A stretch of 64,000 nucleotides of DNA from Hungatella sp. GTDB taxonomy: Bacteria; Bacillota; Clostridia; Lachnospirales; Lachnospiraceae. The notes beneath the pieces are model-generated. The model was not told the DNA's origin, made no database searches, and was given only the letters and a program-made list of their open reading frames with translations. The DNA is taken from positions 29,695-93,694 of the forward strand of contig WASS01000018.1 in the NCBI GenBank assembly GCA_009712635.1, given 5' to 3'. A program made the translations under genes and the position numbers. This document shows, piece after piece, positions 17,707-25,804 of the stretch. Each line of letters starts with the position of its first letter. Position 1 is the first letter of the stretch.

Positions 17707-18722
17707 AACTTCCTTTGTTTCAATAAAATCACGATAAAGATAACCGCACCCACAGTTCCAAGGATTAAAGAGACAGGGACTTCAAAAGGCATGATAAGTG
17801 TACGGGAAATAATGTCACAAAGAGTGATTGCACCCATTCCCAGCACGCATACCCAGGGCAAATTGCTCTTAAGATCATCCCCCCGATACATGGAAACAAT
17901 ATTGGGAACAATTAAGCCTAAAAACGGCAGATTTCCAATTACAGCCGCAACGATACCAACGGCTGCCGAAATAAGACCCGTGCCAAGAATTACAATTTTA
18001 TTATAATTTACCCCAAGGCTTGTTGCCACATCTTCTCCTAATCCGGCTAAGGTCAACCGATCCGCATAGAAAAAAATGATGATATTAATAATGACAATGA
18101 GCCATAAATACTCATATCGTCCGATTTGAACCGGGGCAAAAGAACCTACGAACCAGGTCTGAATGTTTTGTGTCATTTGGAAAAGGAGGCCAATAAAGGT
18201 GGAAATTGAGGATATGACGGCTCCCAGCATCATTCCTATGATAGGAACGATTAAAGACGAACGAAGCTTGACCTTTCTTAAGAAAAGAAAGAAAATCATA
18301 GTACCTATAAAGGAAAAAATAATAGCGCCGGCCATTCTCTGCATCAGAGTCGGTGCCGGTATAGCCAGATAAACAAAAACAAGCCCCAGGCCTGCCCATT
18401 CAATGGTACCCGTTGTGGTAGGTTCCACCATACGATTTTGCGTAATCAGCTGTGTCACCAGTCCTGCCATGGACATAGCGGCTCCGGTGAGCATAAGTGC
18501 CGCGGTTCTTGGAACGCGCGTAATAAAAAACATCTGAAGTCCATCTTCTTGTCCCTTGATATCATATACCCCTGTAAAAAGTGATACCACTCCTAACATA
18601 ATGACACAGATGACTGCCAATGTAAAAGATTTTGTCCATGTCTTATTAGAACAATTCTGGGGCTGAGTATTCTCAGCCCCTGTCATTTTATTCATTCGAT
18701 TTTTCCGCATTTTGATATACAT
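17703..18722 (-). CDS. FecCD-family siderophore permease (YclN-like)
   Basis: The 339-residue permease has a basic N-terminal stretch and then hydrophobic segments. Family marks are TRVPRTAALMLTGAAMSMAGLVTQ (the FecCD signature, near 70) and GLGEDVATSLGVN near 225, which contacts the ATPase. It is the first permease of the operon, beginning 9 bases after the binding-protein stop. The chosen start is the first ATG, preceded by AGGATAAAGG; an internal ATG at MRKNR is an alternative. Confidence 0.92.
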   Translation of the reverse strand: MYIKMRKNRMNKMTGAENTQPQNCSNKTWTKSFTLAVICVIMLGVVSLFTGVYDIKGQEDGLQMFFITRVPRTAALMLTGAAMSMAGLVTQLITQNRMVEPTTTGTIEWAGLGLVFVYLAIPAPTLMQRMAGAIIFSFIGTMIFFLFLRKVKLRSSLIVPIIGMMLGAVISSISTFIGLLFQMTQNIQTWFVGSFAPVQIGRYEYLWLIVIINIIIFFYADRLTLAGLGEDVATSLGVNYNKIVILGTGLISAAVGIVAAVIGNLPFLGLIVPNIVSMYRGDDLKSNLPWVCVLGMGAITLCDIISRTLIMPFEVPVSLILGTVGAVIFIVILLKQRKL

Positions 18723-18730
18723 CCTTTATC

Positions 18731-19783
18731 CTACTTGGTCAAAGAACTGGCAAGGTTATCAAATAACTCTATAAAAGTCTGAATGGATTCGTTGGTATAT
18801 GTATCGTTTGGTGCATATACTACATGCCCTTCGGTAATCGCTGTCGTGTTTTGAAGAGCTGGAGAATTGTTTATTACGTCCTGAGCTGGAACCGCATCCT
18901 TTGTAGAAGAGATTGCTGCATCACGGTCCAGTACAAAGATCCAGTCAGGATTGCTCTGTGCAATCGCTTCTACAGAAATATCATCTCCCTGATGATCAGA
19001 TGTAGCACCGCTCACTTCTAAGGCTGAAGTCCAGCCAAAAACTTCATACAAAGGCCCCCATACACGACCGGAAAGTGGTGCTGAAAAACCAATGTCTCCA
19101 CCGGAAACTACAACACTCATGATTTTGTCGGTTCCATTATATGCAGATTTTGCCTTCTCAATTGCCTGGTCAAAATCAGCAGACAATTTTTCCGCTTCTT
19201 CATTCTTATTAAAAATCTTACCTAATGTGATAGTGGAATCTTTCAGGCCATTAACAAAACTTTCCCCAGGTTTACCGGCTTCTTTTGAAACCTGGAAGCT
19301 AAGATCAACTACCGCAGCATTTGGTACCAATTTCTTTATGTCTTCATAATAACTGGCAAATCTTTGACCCACGATTACAAGCTCAGGATCTGCTGCTGCA
19401 ATGATCTCCAGATTTGGCTCACTATGGTTTCCAATATCCTGAACCTCACTGTCGGCTACATAGGGTGAATCTGCTGGCATAACTCCCTTCGGAACTGCTG
19501 CTAACTTAATTCCCCAATCGGATAATGTTTCAAAGGTTCTGTTGTCCAATGCCACCACATTCTTTGGATTGACAGGAACAGTAACCGTTCCATGAATATC
19601 TGTGACTTCCACCGTTTTAGCTTCTGCTGCGGTGCTTTCCGCTGCTGTTGTCTCAGCGGATTCACTTGCCTGCGTACTTGCTACGGTAGCTGCTGTGTTA
19701 CTGCTTTTGCCTGAACAGCCCGTCAGCGCCAGGGCTAATACCGTCGCAACGACAGTTAACTTGGGTAAAATAGATTTTCTCAT
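18731..19783 (-). CDS. Siderophore-binding lipoprotein (YclQ/FatB-like)
   Basis: A precursor of about 350 residues with lipobox LTGC (Cys23) and a Ser/Thr/Ala/Glu linker, then a Peripla_BP_2 domain. The domain has VVALDNRTFETLSDWGIK near its start and the recognition stretch LEIIAAADPELVIVGQRF. It captures ferric siderophore outside the cell and delivers it to the permease pair downstream. The start is ATG 19783 (MRKSILPKL), 5 bases after AGGAGG; an upstream in-frame ATG has no ribosome site and would bury the signal peptide. Confidence 0.93.
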   Translation of the reverse strand: MRKSILPKLTVVATVLALALTGCSGKSSNTAATVASTQASESAETTAAESTAAEAKTVEVTDIHGTVTVPVNPKNVVALDNRTFETLSDWGIKLAAVPKGVMPADSPYVADSEVQDIGNHSEPNLEIIAAADPELVIVGQRFASYYEDIKKLVPNAAVVDLSFQVSKEAGKPGESFVNGLKDSTITLGKIFNKNEEAEKLSADFDQAIEKAKSAYNGTDKIMSVVVSGGDIGFSAPLSGRVWGPLYEVFGWTSALEVSGATSDHQGDDISVEAIAQSNPDWIFVLDRDAAISSTKDAVPAQDVINNSPALQNTTAITEGHVVYAPNDTYTNESIQTFIELFDNLASSLTK

Positions 19784-19846
19784 AATAACCTCCTGATTAT
19801 GTTGTAACCGGCAAATGTCTAAATACAGTTGCCAGGCCAGATTCTT

Positions 19847-19862
19847 GTTAGTAACCACTAAC
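19847..19862. promoter_or_regulatory. Dyad GTTAG-N6-CTAAC in the siderophore operon leader
   Basis: A perfect dyad just downstream of the promoter. The same GTTAG-N6-CTAAC form recurs at 39852-39867 at another promoter. A further imperfect palindrome (GTnTTAnnTAnnTAAnAC, 19912-19929) lies upstream of the -35. An iron-responsive operator is plausible but unproven; it does not match the classical Fur box. Confidence 0.45.
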
Positions 19863-19871
19863 TCAATCCGC

Positions 19872-19900
19872 AGTTTACCATATCAGGTCATAATTGTCAA
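19872..19900 (-). promoter_or_regulatory. Sigma-A promoter of the siderophore operon
   Basis: Minus strand TTGACA (19895-19900), 17 bases, TAAACT (19872-19877). It reads into the binding-protein gene with a leader of about 80 bases. Confidence 0.65.
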
Positions 19901-19956
19901 CCATTCAGTTTGTTTTAACTAACTAATACTTATTTTTATGCACTTTTACTTTGTAG

Positions 19957-19994
19957 AAAAAATGCCTTAACCATCTAAAGGTCAAGGCATTTTT
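19957..19994. terminator. Intrinsic terminator downstream of trmL
   Basis: AAAAAATGCCTT-AAC and GTC-AAGGCATTTTTT form a strong stem with T runs on both strands, directly behind the trmL stop codon. Confidence 0.85.
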
Positions 19995-20489
19995 TTATTC
20001 CTTCCAATGGAGATGATGCAGTTCTCCCTCCATGGTCATACGATCAAATCCATTCTGCCTCAAAGCTTCATAAAGAACAATGGAAACGGAATTGGATAAA
20101 TTCAGGGAACGGATATCGCCCCACATGGGAATTCTCACACAGCGGTCCTCGTTGTCCACAAGAATCTCTTCTGGTATTCCGGCACTTTCCTTCCCAAACA
20201 TGAGAAAGCAATCCGGCTCATATTTTACATCTGAGTAAACATGATGTCCCTTAGTCGTGGCCATATAGATTTTCGCTCCAGGATTCCGGTCTAAAAAGTC
20301 CTGATAATCACTGTACACGGTAACATCTAACTTATCCCAGTAATCAAGGCCTGCCCTTTTTATCAGTTTATCATTCAGCTTAAAACCCAGAGGCTGAATC
20401 AGATGAAGCCTGGTATCCGTAGCCACACAGGTCCTTCCGATATTCCCTGTATTCGCCGGCATCTCCGGTTCCAATAGTACAATATTCAT
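19995..20489 (-). CDS. trmL: tRNA (cytidine(34)-2'-O)-methyltransferase TrmL
   Basis: The 164-residue SPOUT methyltransferase matches TrmL in length and motifs: NIVLLEPEMPANTGNIGRTC at the start, the family knot residues in FLMFGKESAGIPE, and IPMWGDIRSLNLSNS near the end. TrmL methylates the 2'-OH of the wobble base of certain leucine tRNAs using S-adenosylmethionine. It starts 5 bases after the aminotransferase stop and closes a short minus-strand operon. Confidence 0.95.
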   Translation of the reverse strand: MNIVLLEPEMPANTGNIGRTCVATDTRLHLIQPLGFKLNDKLIKRAGLDYWDKLDVTVYSDYQDFLDRNPGAKIYMATTKGHHVYSDVKYEPDCFLMFGKESAGIPEEILVDNEDRCVRIPMWGDIRSLNLSNSVSIVLYEALRQNGFDRMTMEGELHHLHWKE

Positions 20490-20494
20490 AGTAA

Positions 20495-21664
20495 TTACGC
20501 CTTTCCATCCAGTCTTTTAATAAAGCGTTCCATACGGCTTAAAGCTTCTTTTAAGTTCTTTAAGGAATACGCATAAGAAATACGAAGATAGCCTTCTCCG
20601 CAGTCTCCAAATGCAGTTCCGGGAACAACCGCCACTTTTTCTTCCATCAGAAGCCGGGTGGCAAATTCATCGGAGGTCATACCAAACCGTTTGATGCACG
20701 GAAATGTATAGAAGGCACCGTTGGGCTCAAAGCATTCAAGTCCCATCTCCTGAAACGCATGCATTAAATAACGCCTTCTCTGATCGTAGGATTCCCGCAT
20801 GACAGCTACATCCTTATCGCCGTCCCGCAGCGCAGCAACGGCTGCATACTGACTGGTGGTAGGCGCACACATTATGGCGAACTGGTGGATCTTTAACATC
20901 TGCTCTAAAATCATTCTGGGGGCAGCGGCATAGCCAAGCCTCCAGCCGGTCATAGCGTAGGATTTGGAAAATCCATTAATTAAAACGGTTCTGTCTTTCA
21001 TTCCAGGAAAAGCCGCTATGGTGGAGTGATCCCCGCCATAGGTAAGTTCTGCATAGATCTCATCAGAGATAACGAATAAATCCTTCTCGATTACAATGTC
21101 TGCTATTTCCTTCAGCTCTCTGGCATCCATGACAGCCCCAGTCGGGTTGTTTGGAAACGGAAGAATGAGAACCTTTGTCTTTGGAGTGATCTTCTCCAGA
21201 AGCTTTTCCTTTGTCAGCTTAAACTGATCCTTTGCTTCCAGATCAATAATCACCGGAACTCCATTGGCAAGAATGGTACAAGGTACATAGGAAACATAGC
21301 TGGGCTGAGGAACCAGCACCTCATCGCCTGGATTTAACATGGCACGGAGTGCAATATCAATGGCTTCGCTGCCGCCAACCGTTACCATTACCTCATGATC
21401 AGGATCATATGTAACTTCAAAGCGGCGGCTTAAATAGCTGCAGATCTCCGTCTTAAGCTCTTTTAAACCAGCATTAGAGGTGTAAAATGTCCGTCCTTTT
21501 TCCAGTGAATAAATACCCTCTTCCCGGATATGCCATGGCGTGTCAAAATCAGGCTCGCCTACACCCAGAGAAATGGCATCCTTCATCTCACTTACGATAT
21601 CAAAAAATTTACGGATTCCCGAAGATGGAATCTCTGTTATACGGTCTGATAATGGGTTTCTCAC
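20495..21664 (-). CDS. PLP-dependent class I/II aminotransferase
   Basis: The 389-residue enzyme has the fold-type I signature: FPNNPTGAVMD near 170, SDEIYAELTYGG near 200, and the PLP lysine in SFSKSYAMTGWRLGYAA near 235. The C-terminal Arg contact is in GEGYLRISYAYS. It falls in the PatA/aspartate-aminotransferase-like group; the amino-acid specificity is open. Its start overlaps the stop of an Lrp/AsnC regulator by four bases, so control of this gene by that regulator is likely. Confidence 0.92.
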   Translation of the reverse strand: MRNPLSDRITEIPSSGIRKFFDIVSEMKDAISLGVGEPDFDTPWHIREEGIYSLEKGRTFYTSNAGLKELKTEICSYLSRRFEVTYDPDHEVMVTVGGSEAIDIALRAMLNPGDEVLVPQPSYVSYVPCTILANGVPVIIDLEAKDQFKLTKEKLLEKITPKTKVLILPFPNNPTGAVMDARELKEIADIVIEKDLFVISDEIYAELTYGGDHSTIAAFPGMKDRTVLINGFSKSYAMTGWRLGYAAAPRMILEQMLKIHQFAIMCAPTTSQYAAVAALRDGDKDVAVMRESYDQRRRYLMHAFQEMGLECFEPNGAFYTFPCIKRFGMTSDEFATRLLMEEKVAVVPGTAFGDCGEGYLRISYAYSLKNLKEALSRMERFIKRLDGKA

Positions 21665-22143
21665 GGCGTAATCAGCATCCTTTCGTCTTGTGTCTCTTCC
21701 GCAAGAACCGTCCCGTGATCTTTATATTTTTTCAGAACAAAATGGGTGGCTGTGCTGAGCACGGATTCCATGGGGGAAAGCTTCTCAGATACGAACTGGG
21801 CAACTGCTCTCATGGTCTTTCCTTCGATAAATACGGTAAAATCAAAGGCTCCAGACATCAAATAAACTGCATTTACCTCACTGTACTGGTAAATACGTTC
21901 TGCGATCTTGTCAAAACCCATACCTCTCTGGGGAGTTACCTTAACCTCAATCAACGCAACCACCTTTTCATCGCTGGTATTATCCCAGTTAATCAGGGTG
22001 TGATATCCGCAGATGATATGTTCCTTTTCCATTTCGGCAATCTCGTTTGCAATGGCTGCCTCACTTTCTCCAAGTAGAACCGCCAGATCTTTTAAATCAA
22101 TTCTGCTGTTTTTTTCAATAATTGCCAGTATCTTTTCTCTCAT
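21661..22143 (-). CDS. Lrp/AsnC-family transcriptional regulator
   Basis: This 160-residue regulator has an N-terminal AsnC-type helix-turn-helix (about 1-55, IDLKDLAVLLGESEAAIANEI) and a C-terminal RAM/ACT-like ligand domain (about 70-150, with VNAVYLMSGAFDFTVFIEG). Members sense amino acids. It is co-transcribed with the overlapping aminotransferase gene, the natural target. Confidence 0.92.
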   Translation of the reverse strand: MREKILAIIEKNSRIDLKDLAVLLGESEAAIANEIAEMEKEHIICGYHTLINWDNTSDEKVVALIEVKVTPQRGMGFDKIAERIYQYSEVNAVYLMSGAFDFTVFIEGKTMRAVAQFVSEKLSPMESVLSTATHFVLKKYKDHGTVLAEETQDERMLITP

Positions 22144-22157
22144 ATCCTACCTCCGAT

Positions 22158-22733
22158 TTACCTGTTTTGGGATAACACCTTATATAGTTCGTCCTCTGAA
22201 GGCCGGTCAAGATAGCCGTTTCCGTCTTCATGGACAATAATCCGTTTGATTCCGTCTGTTACTTTCCCGATGACTGCCGCTTTCATTCCATGCTCCTTTA
22301 AGGCAGATACCAGATCCCCTCCGTTATCCGCCGCCAACACAAAGCAGCCCTCAGAATAAAGACGGTACGGGTTTAAGTCGTACCGTTCACAGATCTCTAT
22401 GGTTTCCTGCCTTACTGGAATTTTATGAAGGTCAAAACGAATTCCCGTCATATAGGCGCCGGATAAATCCCAGAGAGCTTTCAGTATTCCTCCTTCAAGG
22501 ACTGGCTCCCATTCCGTAGCCCCCAGATCCTTAAAAAAATCCGGATCATTTACCGGTAATAAAAAATCTCCGGTTAAAATCTGGTCAATATATTGCGAGG
22601 AGAACCACTGATGCAGTTCTCCCTCTCTTTCACTTACTATTTTTAACGTTCCGGCTAATCCTGCATATCCTGCAGCCACAAGATCCTGCCCCGGCTTAAT
22701 CGTTCCTGTATTTTCTCTTTCAATCCGTCTCAT
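22158..22733 (-). CDS. AIR-synthase-related protein, C-terminal domain only (HypE-like half)
   Basis: The 191-residue protein matches the C-terminal (AIRS_C) half of AIR-synthase/HypE-like proteins of Clostridia. It opens with a GTIKPGQDLVAAGYAGLAGT strand, has the glycine segment VLEGGILKALWDLSG near 95, then IPVRQETIEICERYDLNPY, and ends VIGKVTDGIKRIIVHEDG. Full family members have about 330 residues with an N-terminal ATP-binding half that is missing here. No remnant of it is evident upstream, where VanW starts within 10 bases. Without the N-half, catalysis as in HypE is doubtful. It is a co-transcribed neighbour of the Lrp/aminotransferase pair. Confidence 0.75.
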   Translation of the reverse strand: MRRIERENTGTIKPGQDLVAAGYAGLAGTLKIVSEREGELHQWFSSQYIDQILTGDFLLPVNDPDFFKDLGATEWEPVLEGGILKALWDLSGAYMTGIRFDLHKIPVRQETIEICERYDLNPYRLYSEGCFVLAADNGGDLVSALKEHGMKAAVIGKVTDGIKRIIVHEDGNGYLDRPSEDELYKVLSQNR

Positions 22734-22742
22734 GTTCTGTTT

Positions 22743-24233
22743 TTATTCTCCCGGACCTGCCTGGGGACTATCCACAGCATCTTCCCATTCAGGTGCTGCC
22801 TGGGAATCTGGTTGCTGGGTTGTTTCCTGAGTTGGCTGTGTAATAATATCAGGAACTTCAGAAGGATGGACTGGTATTGGTTCCGCAACTGCGGGTGCTG
22901 CCGGACCAACCTTTATAATTGCCTTGGATGGATTGTAGGTATCCGTATGAAGTAACTCTCTGCTCTGTTCTGCACCATCTACATACACAATCTTCCAGAG
23001 TCTTGATTTCATACCTTGATGAGCGGACTGAACCTGCTTTCTGGATCCAGGCGGCATGGCGGGATCCACAACCTCTTTTGCAGCTCCCGGATCAGTGACA
23101 CTGAGTGTTTCCGAAACAAATTCAAAGGTCCGGTTGGCTGGCCTGGTCTCTTTCCCATATATGGTAAAGGTAAGAGTTTTTCCTGAAGTATAGCCTTCCA
23201 CATAAATAGGCGTGCTGTAATTATTGGTAAATTTGATGTCTTTATAGGTTCCTGCAATTGCCGCATCCTCCGACGGCTTTACATAACTTACCACCATGGA
23301 GTGATTCTGTCTCTGACTGATCTCTAACTCTGCTCTGAGTGCGGCATTGTAAATGGTAGTGGCGATCTGACATACGCCGCCTCCCACACTGTCAACCACC
23401 TGACCGTTCTCATATGCAGCAGCTGTCGCGTAACCATTATCAACCGTAAAGGGATGCATGCAGTCATAACCGGACAAGGTCTCTCCAGGCATTAACACAT
23501 GACCGTTTATCTTTCCGGAACCAACCTGCAGGTTTTTGGACCTGGAGGCACCGCTTGATGAAAAATTGGTGGAAAAGGTTCCAAGTACATCCTGTATGGT
23601 AGATAAATCTTCGGTTGTTATCGCCGGCTTTACTTCGGCAACAACTGCATTAACAGTGATCGGCTCTTTTAAACCATTTGCAAACGCCGCATTAAGAGCC
23701 TGCTTTGTGGCTTCCACATCCACTGTTTTTCCAATTACAGAAGGTGTGACTGTAAATGCTCCGTTCTGGCGGACAATGGAGGCATTCTTTGGTTCAGCCA
23801 CTGCAGGTGCACATTTTTCGGCCACAAATGACGCTAACCTGCCATCATCCAAAGAAGTTTCCAAGGGAATGATGACTGGATTGTGTTCGATATCCTTTTT
23901 ATTTAAATATCGTTTTAATAAATTCCCCCCCTGCCAGGAGGATGCTGCCTGAGAAACCGCTTCCGGGTTGCTCCAATGAAATCCCAGATCCTTAGCTGTC
24001 GTATCCACCGGCTGTCCGTCCACAACCAGTGTGATTTTCTGATTTTCCATTTCATTAACCAGGCCCTGAACCTTTTGCCCGGCTTCTTCCTCTGTCAAAC
24101 CGCCCAGATTATAATCCCCGACATAGATACCGTCCGGAAGCGTATCAGCCATAACGTATGCTGGTGAGAAAAATCCGATTCCCACTGCCAGCATAGAGGC
24201 CGCCAGGCATATGGACAAAGTTTTCTTTTTCAT
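22743..24233 (-). CDS. VanW family protein with peptidoglycan-binding-like and G5-like domains
   Basis: The 496-residue exported protein has a signal peptide (about 1-29, cleavage near VMA), a PG_binding_4-type region (about 30-205), and a VanW domain (about 235-365). VanW marks are MPGETLSGYDCMHPF and VVDSVGGGVCQIATTIYNAA. A G5-like domain (about 370-440) and a Pro/Gln/Glu-rich tail follow. VanW proteins are named from vancomycin-resistance clusters; the biochemical role is not settled, but envelope or peptidoglycan interaction is likely. Length and order fit Clostridia homologues. It is followed by the AIRS_C gene on the same strand. Confidence 0.9.
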   Translation of the reverse strand: MKKKTLSICLAASMLAVGIGFFSPAYVMADTLPDGIYVGDYNLGGLTEEEAGQKVQGLVNEMENQKITLVVDGQPVDTTAKDLGFHWSNPEAVSQAASSWQGGNLLKRYLNKKDIEHNPVIIPLETSLDDGRLASFVAEKCAPAVAEPKNASIVRQNGAFTVTPSVIGKTVDVEATKQALNAAFANGLKEPITVNAVVAEVKPAITTEDLSTIQDVLGTFSTNFSSSGASRSKNLQVGSGKINGHVLMPGETLSGYDCMHPFTVDNGYATAAAYENGQVVDSVGGGVCQIATTIYNAALRAELEISQRQNHSMVVSYVKPSEDAAIAGTYKDIKFTNNYSTPIYVEGYTSGKTLTFTIYGKETRPANRTFEFVSETLSVTDPGAAKEVVDPAMPPGSRKQVQSAHQGMKSRLWKIVYVDGAEQSRELLHTDTYNPSKAIIKVGPAAPAVAEPIPVHPSEVPDIITQPTQETTQQPDSQAAPEWEDAVDSPQAGPGE

Positions 24234-24284
24234 ATTCCATCCTCTTACTCTACTGTTTCCGCCTGACGTTTTGTCAGATAAAAA

Positions 24285-24401
24285 CTATCTCATAAAACTT
24301 AACATCATGGGGAGTACCATTGCTATTATCAGTAAAACTACAACTGCGATTAAAACCACTGACATAAACTTCTTGTTGTTCTTATTGTTAAAATTAATCA
24401 T
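24285..24401 (-). CDS. 38-residue single-helix membrane peptide
   Basis: This short gene begins at ATG 24401 behind a strong GAGGTGAT ribosome site and ends at TAG 24285. The product has a polar, Asn/Lys-rich start (MINFNNKNNKKF) and one hydrophobic segment (about residues 13-35, SVVLIAVVVLLIIAMVLPM). It lies in the gap between the exonuclease and VanW genes on the same strand. Function is unknown; the ribosome site and helix pattern support a real gene. Confidence 0.65.
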   Translation of the reverse strand: MINFNNKNNKKFMSVVLIAVVVLLIIAMVLPMMLSFMR

Positions 24402-24416
24402 TTTGTATCACCTCTC

Positions 24417-25124
24417 TTATATTCTTCCATATTGTGCGATGATTTTATCCGTAATTCTGGATATTTCATTTCTGGATAAATGATCCAATTGCACAGATAA
24501 AGCTATTTTATGATATTTTAATAAATCCTGCAAGTGTTCTTTTTGCCGGTTTGACGCTGGTTGTTCCTTTTTTACCTTATAAATCAAGGGGACAGAGTCA
24601 AAGACTTCCGGATTCCGCTCACCAAACTCCTTTTTCATTGCCTGATACAGCTCGTGAGCTGCGATGGCATCAAATCTGGCACGGTGGCTTTGTTTTATTT
24701 CAATCCCGAAATAACCACAGGCTGCAGAAAGACTTTTTGATTTATCTTCCGGCATAAATTTTCTTGCAAGCTTTAATGTATCAATTCCCTGCCGTTCAAA
24801 ACATAATCCTTTATTTACTGCTGCACGTTTTAAAAAACTGTAATCAAAGATGATATGATGTCCCAGAATAGGCAGTTTACCTGCGAAATCAAGGAAATGG
24901 CCAATTATGGATTCGATGCCTGAAGCAGGCTCCAGCTGACTGTCAGTAATACCAGTCAGGGAAATCACATGCTCTTCCAGATTGCGGTAAGGATTTACAA
25001 AGCATTCAAATGTGTCTTCTGCTTTTCCATCTGTCACCCGCACTGCTCCGATTTCAATAATTTTATCACGTTTTGGGTCAAGACCGGTCGTTTCTAAATC
25101 CACGGCAACATAAGATGATATCAC
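24417..25124 (-). CDS. DnaQ-like 3'-5' exonuclease
   Basis: The 235-residue protein has the DEDD exonuclease motifs: Exo I VAVDLETTGLD (7-17), Exo II in ILGHHIIFDYSFL near 100, and Exo III SHRARFDA near 132 in the DEDDh order. It resembles the PolC/DnaQ epsilon domain as a free protein, with an added C-terminal stretch (about 175-235). It probably trims DNA or RNA 3' ends. It overlaps the endonuclease III gene by four bases, consistent with a repair operon. Confidence 0.88.
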   Translation of the reverse strand: MISSYVAVDLETTGLDPKRDKIIEIGAVRVTDGKAEDTFECFVNPYRNLEEHVISLTGITDSQLEPASGIESIIGHFLDFAGKLPILGHHIIFDYSFLKRAAVNKGLCFERQGIDTLKLARKFMPEDKSKSLSAACGYFGIEIKQSHRARFDAIAAHELYQAMKKEFGERNPEVFDSVPLIYKVKKEQPASNRQKEHLQDLLKYHKIALSVQLDHLSRNEISRITDKIIAQYGRI

Positions 25125-25804
25125 GTTTTGTTCTTCCTCTCCTCAATTTCCCCTGTTACAGCACTGGGACACAGCTCCTTCAGGAAGCAGTCTCTGCATT
25201 TGGGACTTCTTGCAATGCAGATGGATCTTCCCAGCGTGATAATCTGGATGTTCCACAGGATCCAGTGATCTCTTGGCAGTATCTCCATTAATTCATATTC
25301 AATTTTTTCCGGGTCATCTGATTTGGCAAACCCCAGTTTTTTCGATATCCGCTTTACATGGGTATCGACCACAATACTGGGTTGGTTATAAATATTGCCC
25401 AGTATTACATTAGCGGTTTTCCTGCCCACTCCTGCAAGCCCAGTCAGCTCTTCCATGGTCTTTGGAACTTCGCCTCCATACTTTTCCACCAGATCCGTAC
25501 AGCAGGAAATAATATTTTTGGCTTTCATGTGATAAAACCCCAGGGAATGGATATCCTGTTCCAGCTCTTTTAAACGGGCATTGGCAAATTTTTCCGGCGA
25601 GTCGTATTTTTGAAATAAATCTACAGTCACCATGTTGACTCTGGCATCGGTACACTGGGCACTTAAAATAACTGCAATGAGCAGCTGCCATGGTGTTTCA
25701 TGATTTAAATAGCAGATATACTCTGTTCCGTATTCCTGGTCAAGAGCCTCTAAAACTCTGGTCACCCTGGCTCTTTTTTCTGCTTTTGTCTCTTTTTTAG
25801 CCAT
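25121..25804 (-). CDS. nth: Endonuclease III (DNA glycosylase/AP lyase)
   Basis: The product of about 227 residues carries the helix-hairpin-helix GLAGVGRKTANVILG with the catalytic Lys, the catalytic Asp in VVDTHVKR, and the 4Fe-4S cluster motif CIARSPKCRDCFLKELC (C-X6-C-X2-C-X5-C). It removes oxidised pyrimidines from DNA and nicks the abasic site. I place the start at ATG 25804 (MAKKETK), 5 bases after GGAGG and sharing one base with the stop of the radical SAM gene. Confidence 0.95.
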   Translation of the reverse strand: MAKKETKAEKRARVTRVLEALDQEYGTEYICYLNHETPWQLLIAVILSAQCTDARVNMVTVDLFQKYDSPEKFANARLKELEQDIHSLGFYHMKAKNIISCCTDLVEKYGGEVPKTMEELTGLAGVGRKTANVILGNIYNQPSIVVDTHVKRISKKLGFAKSDDPEKIEYELMEILPRDHWILWNIQIITLGRSICIARSPKCRDCFLKELCPSAVTGEIEERKNKT

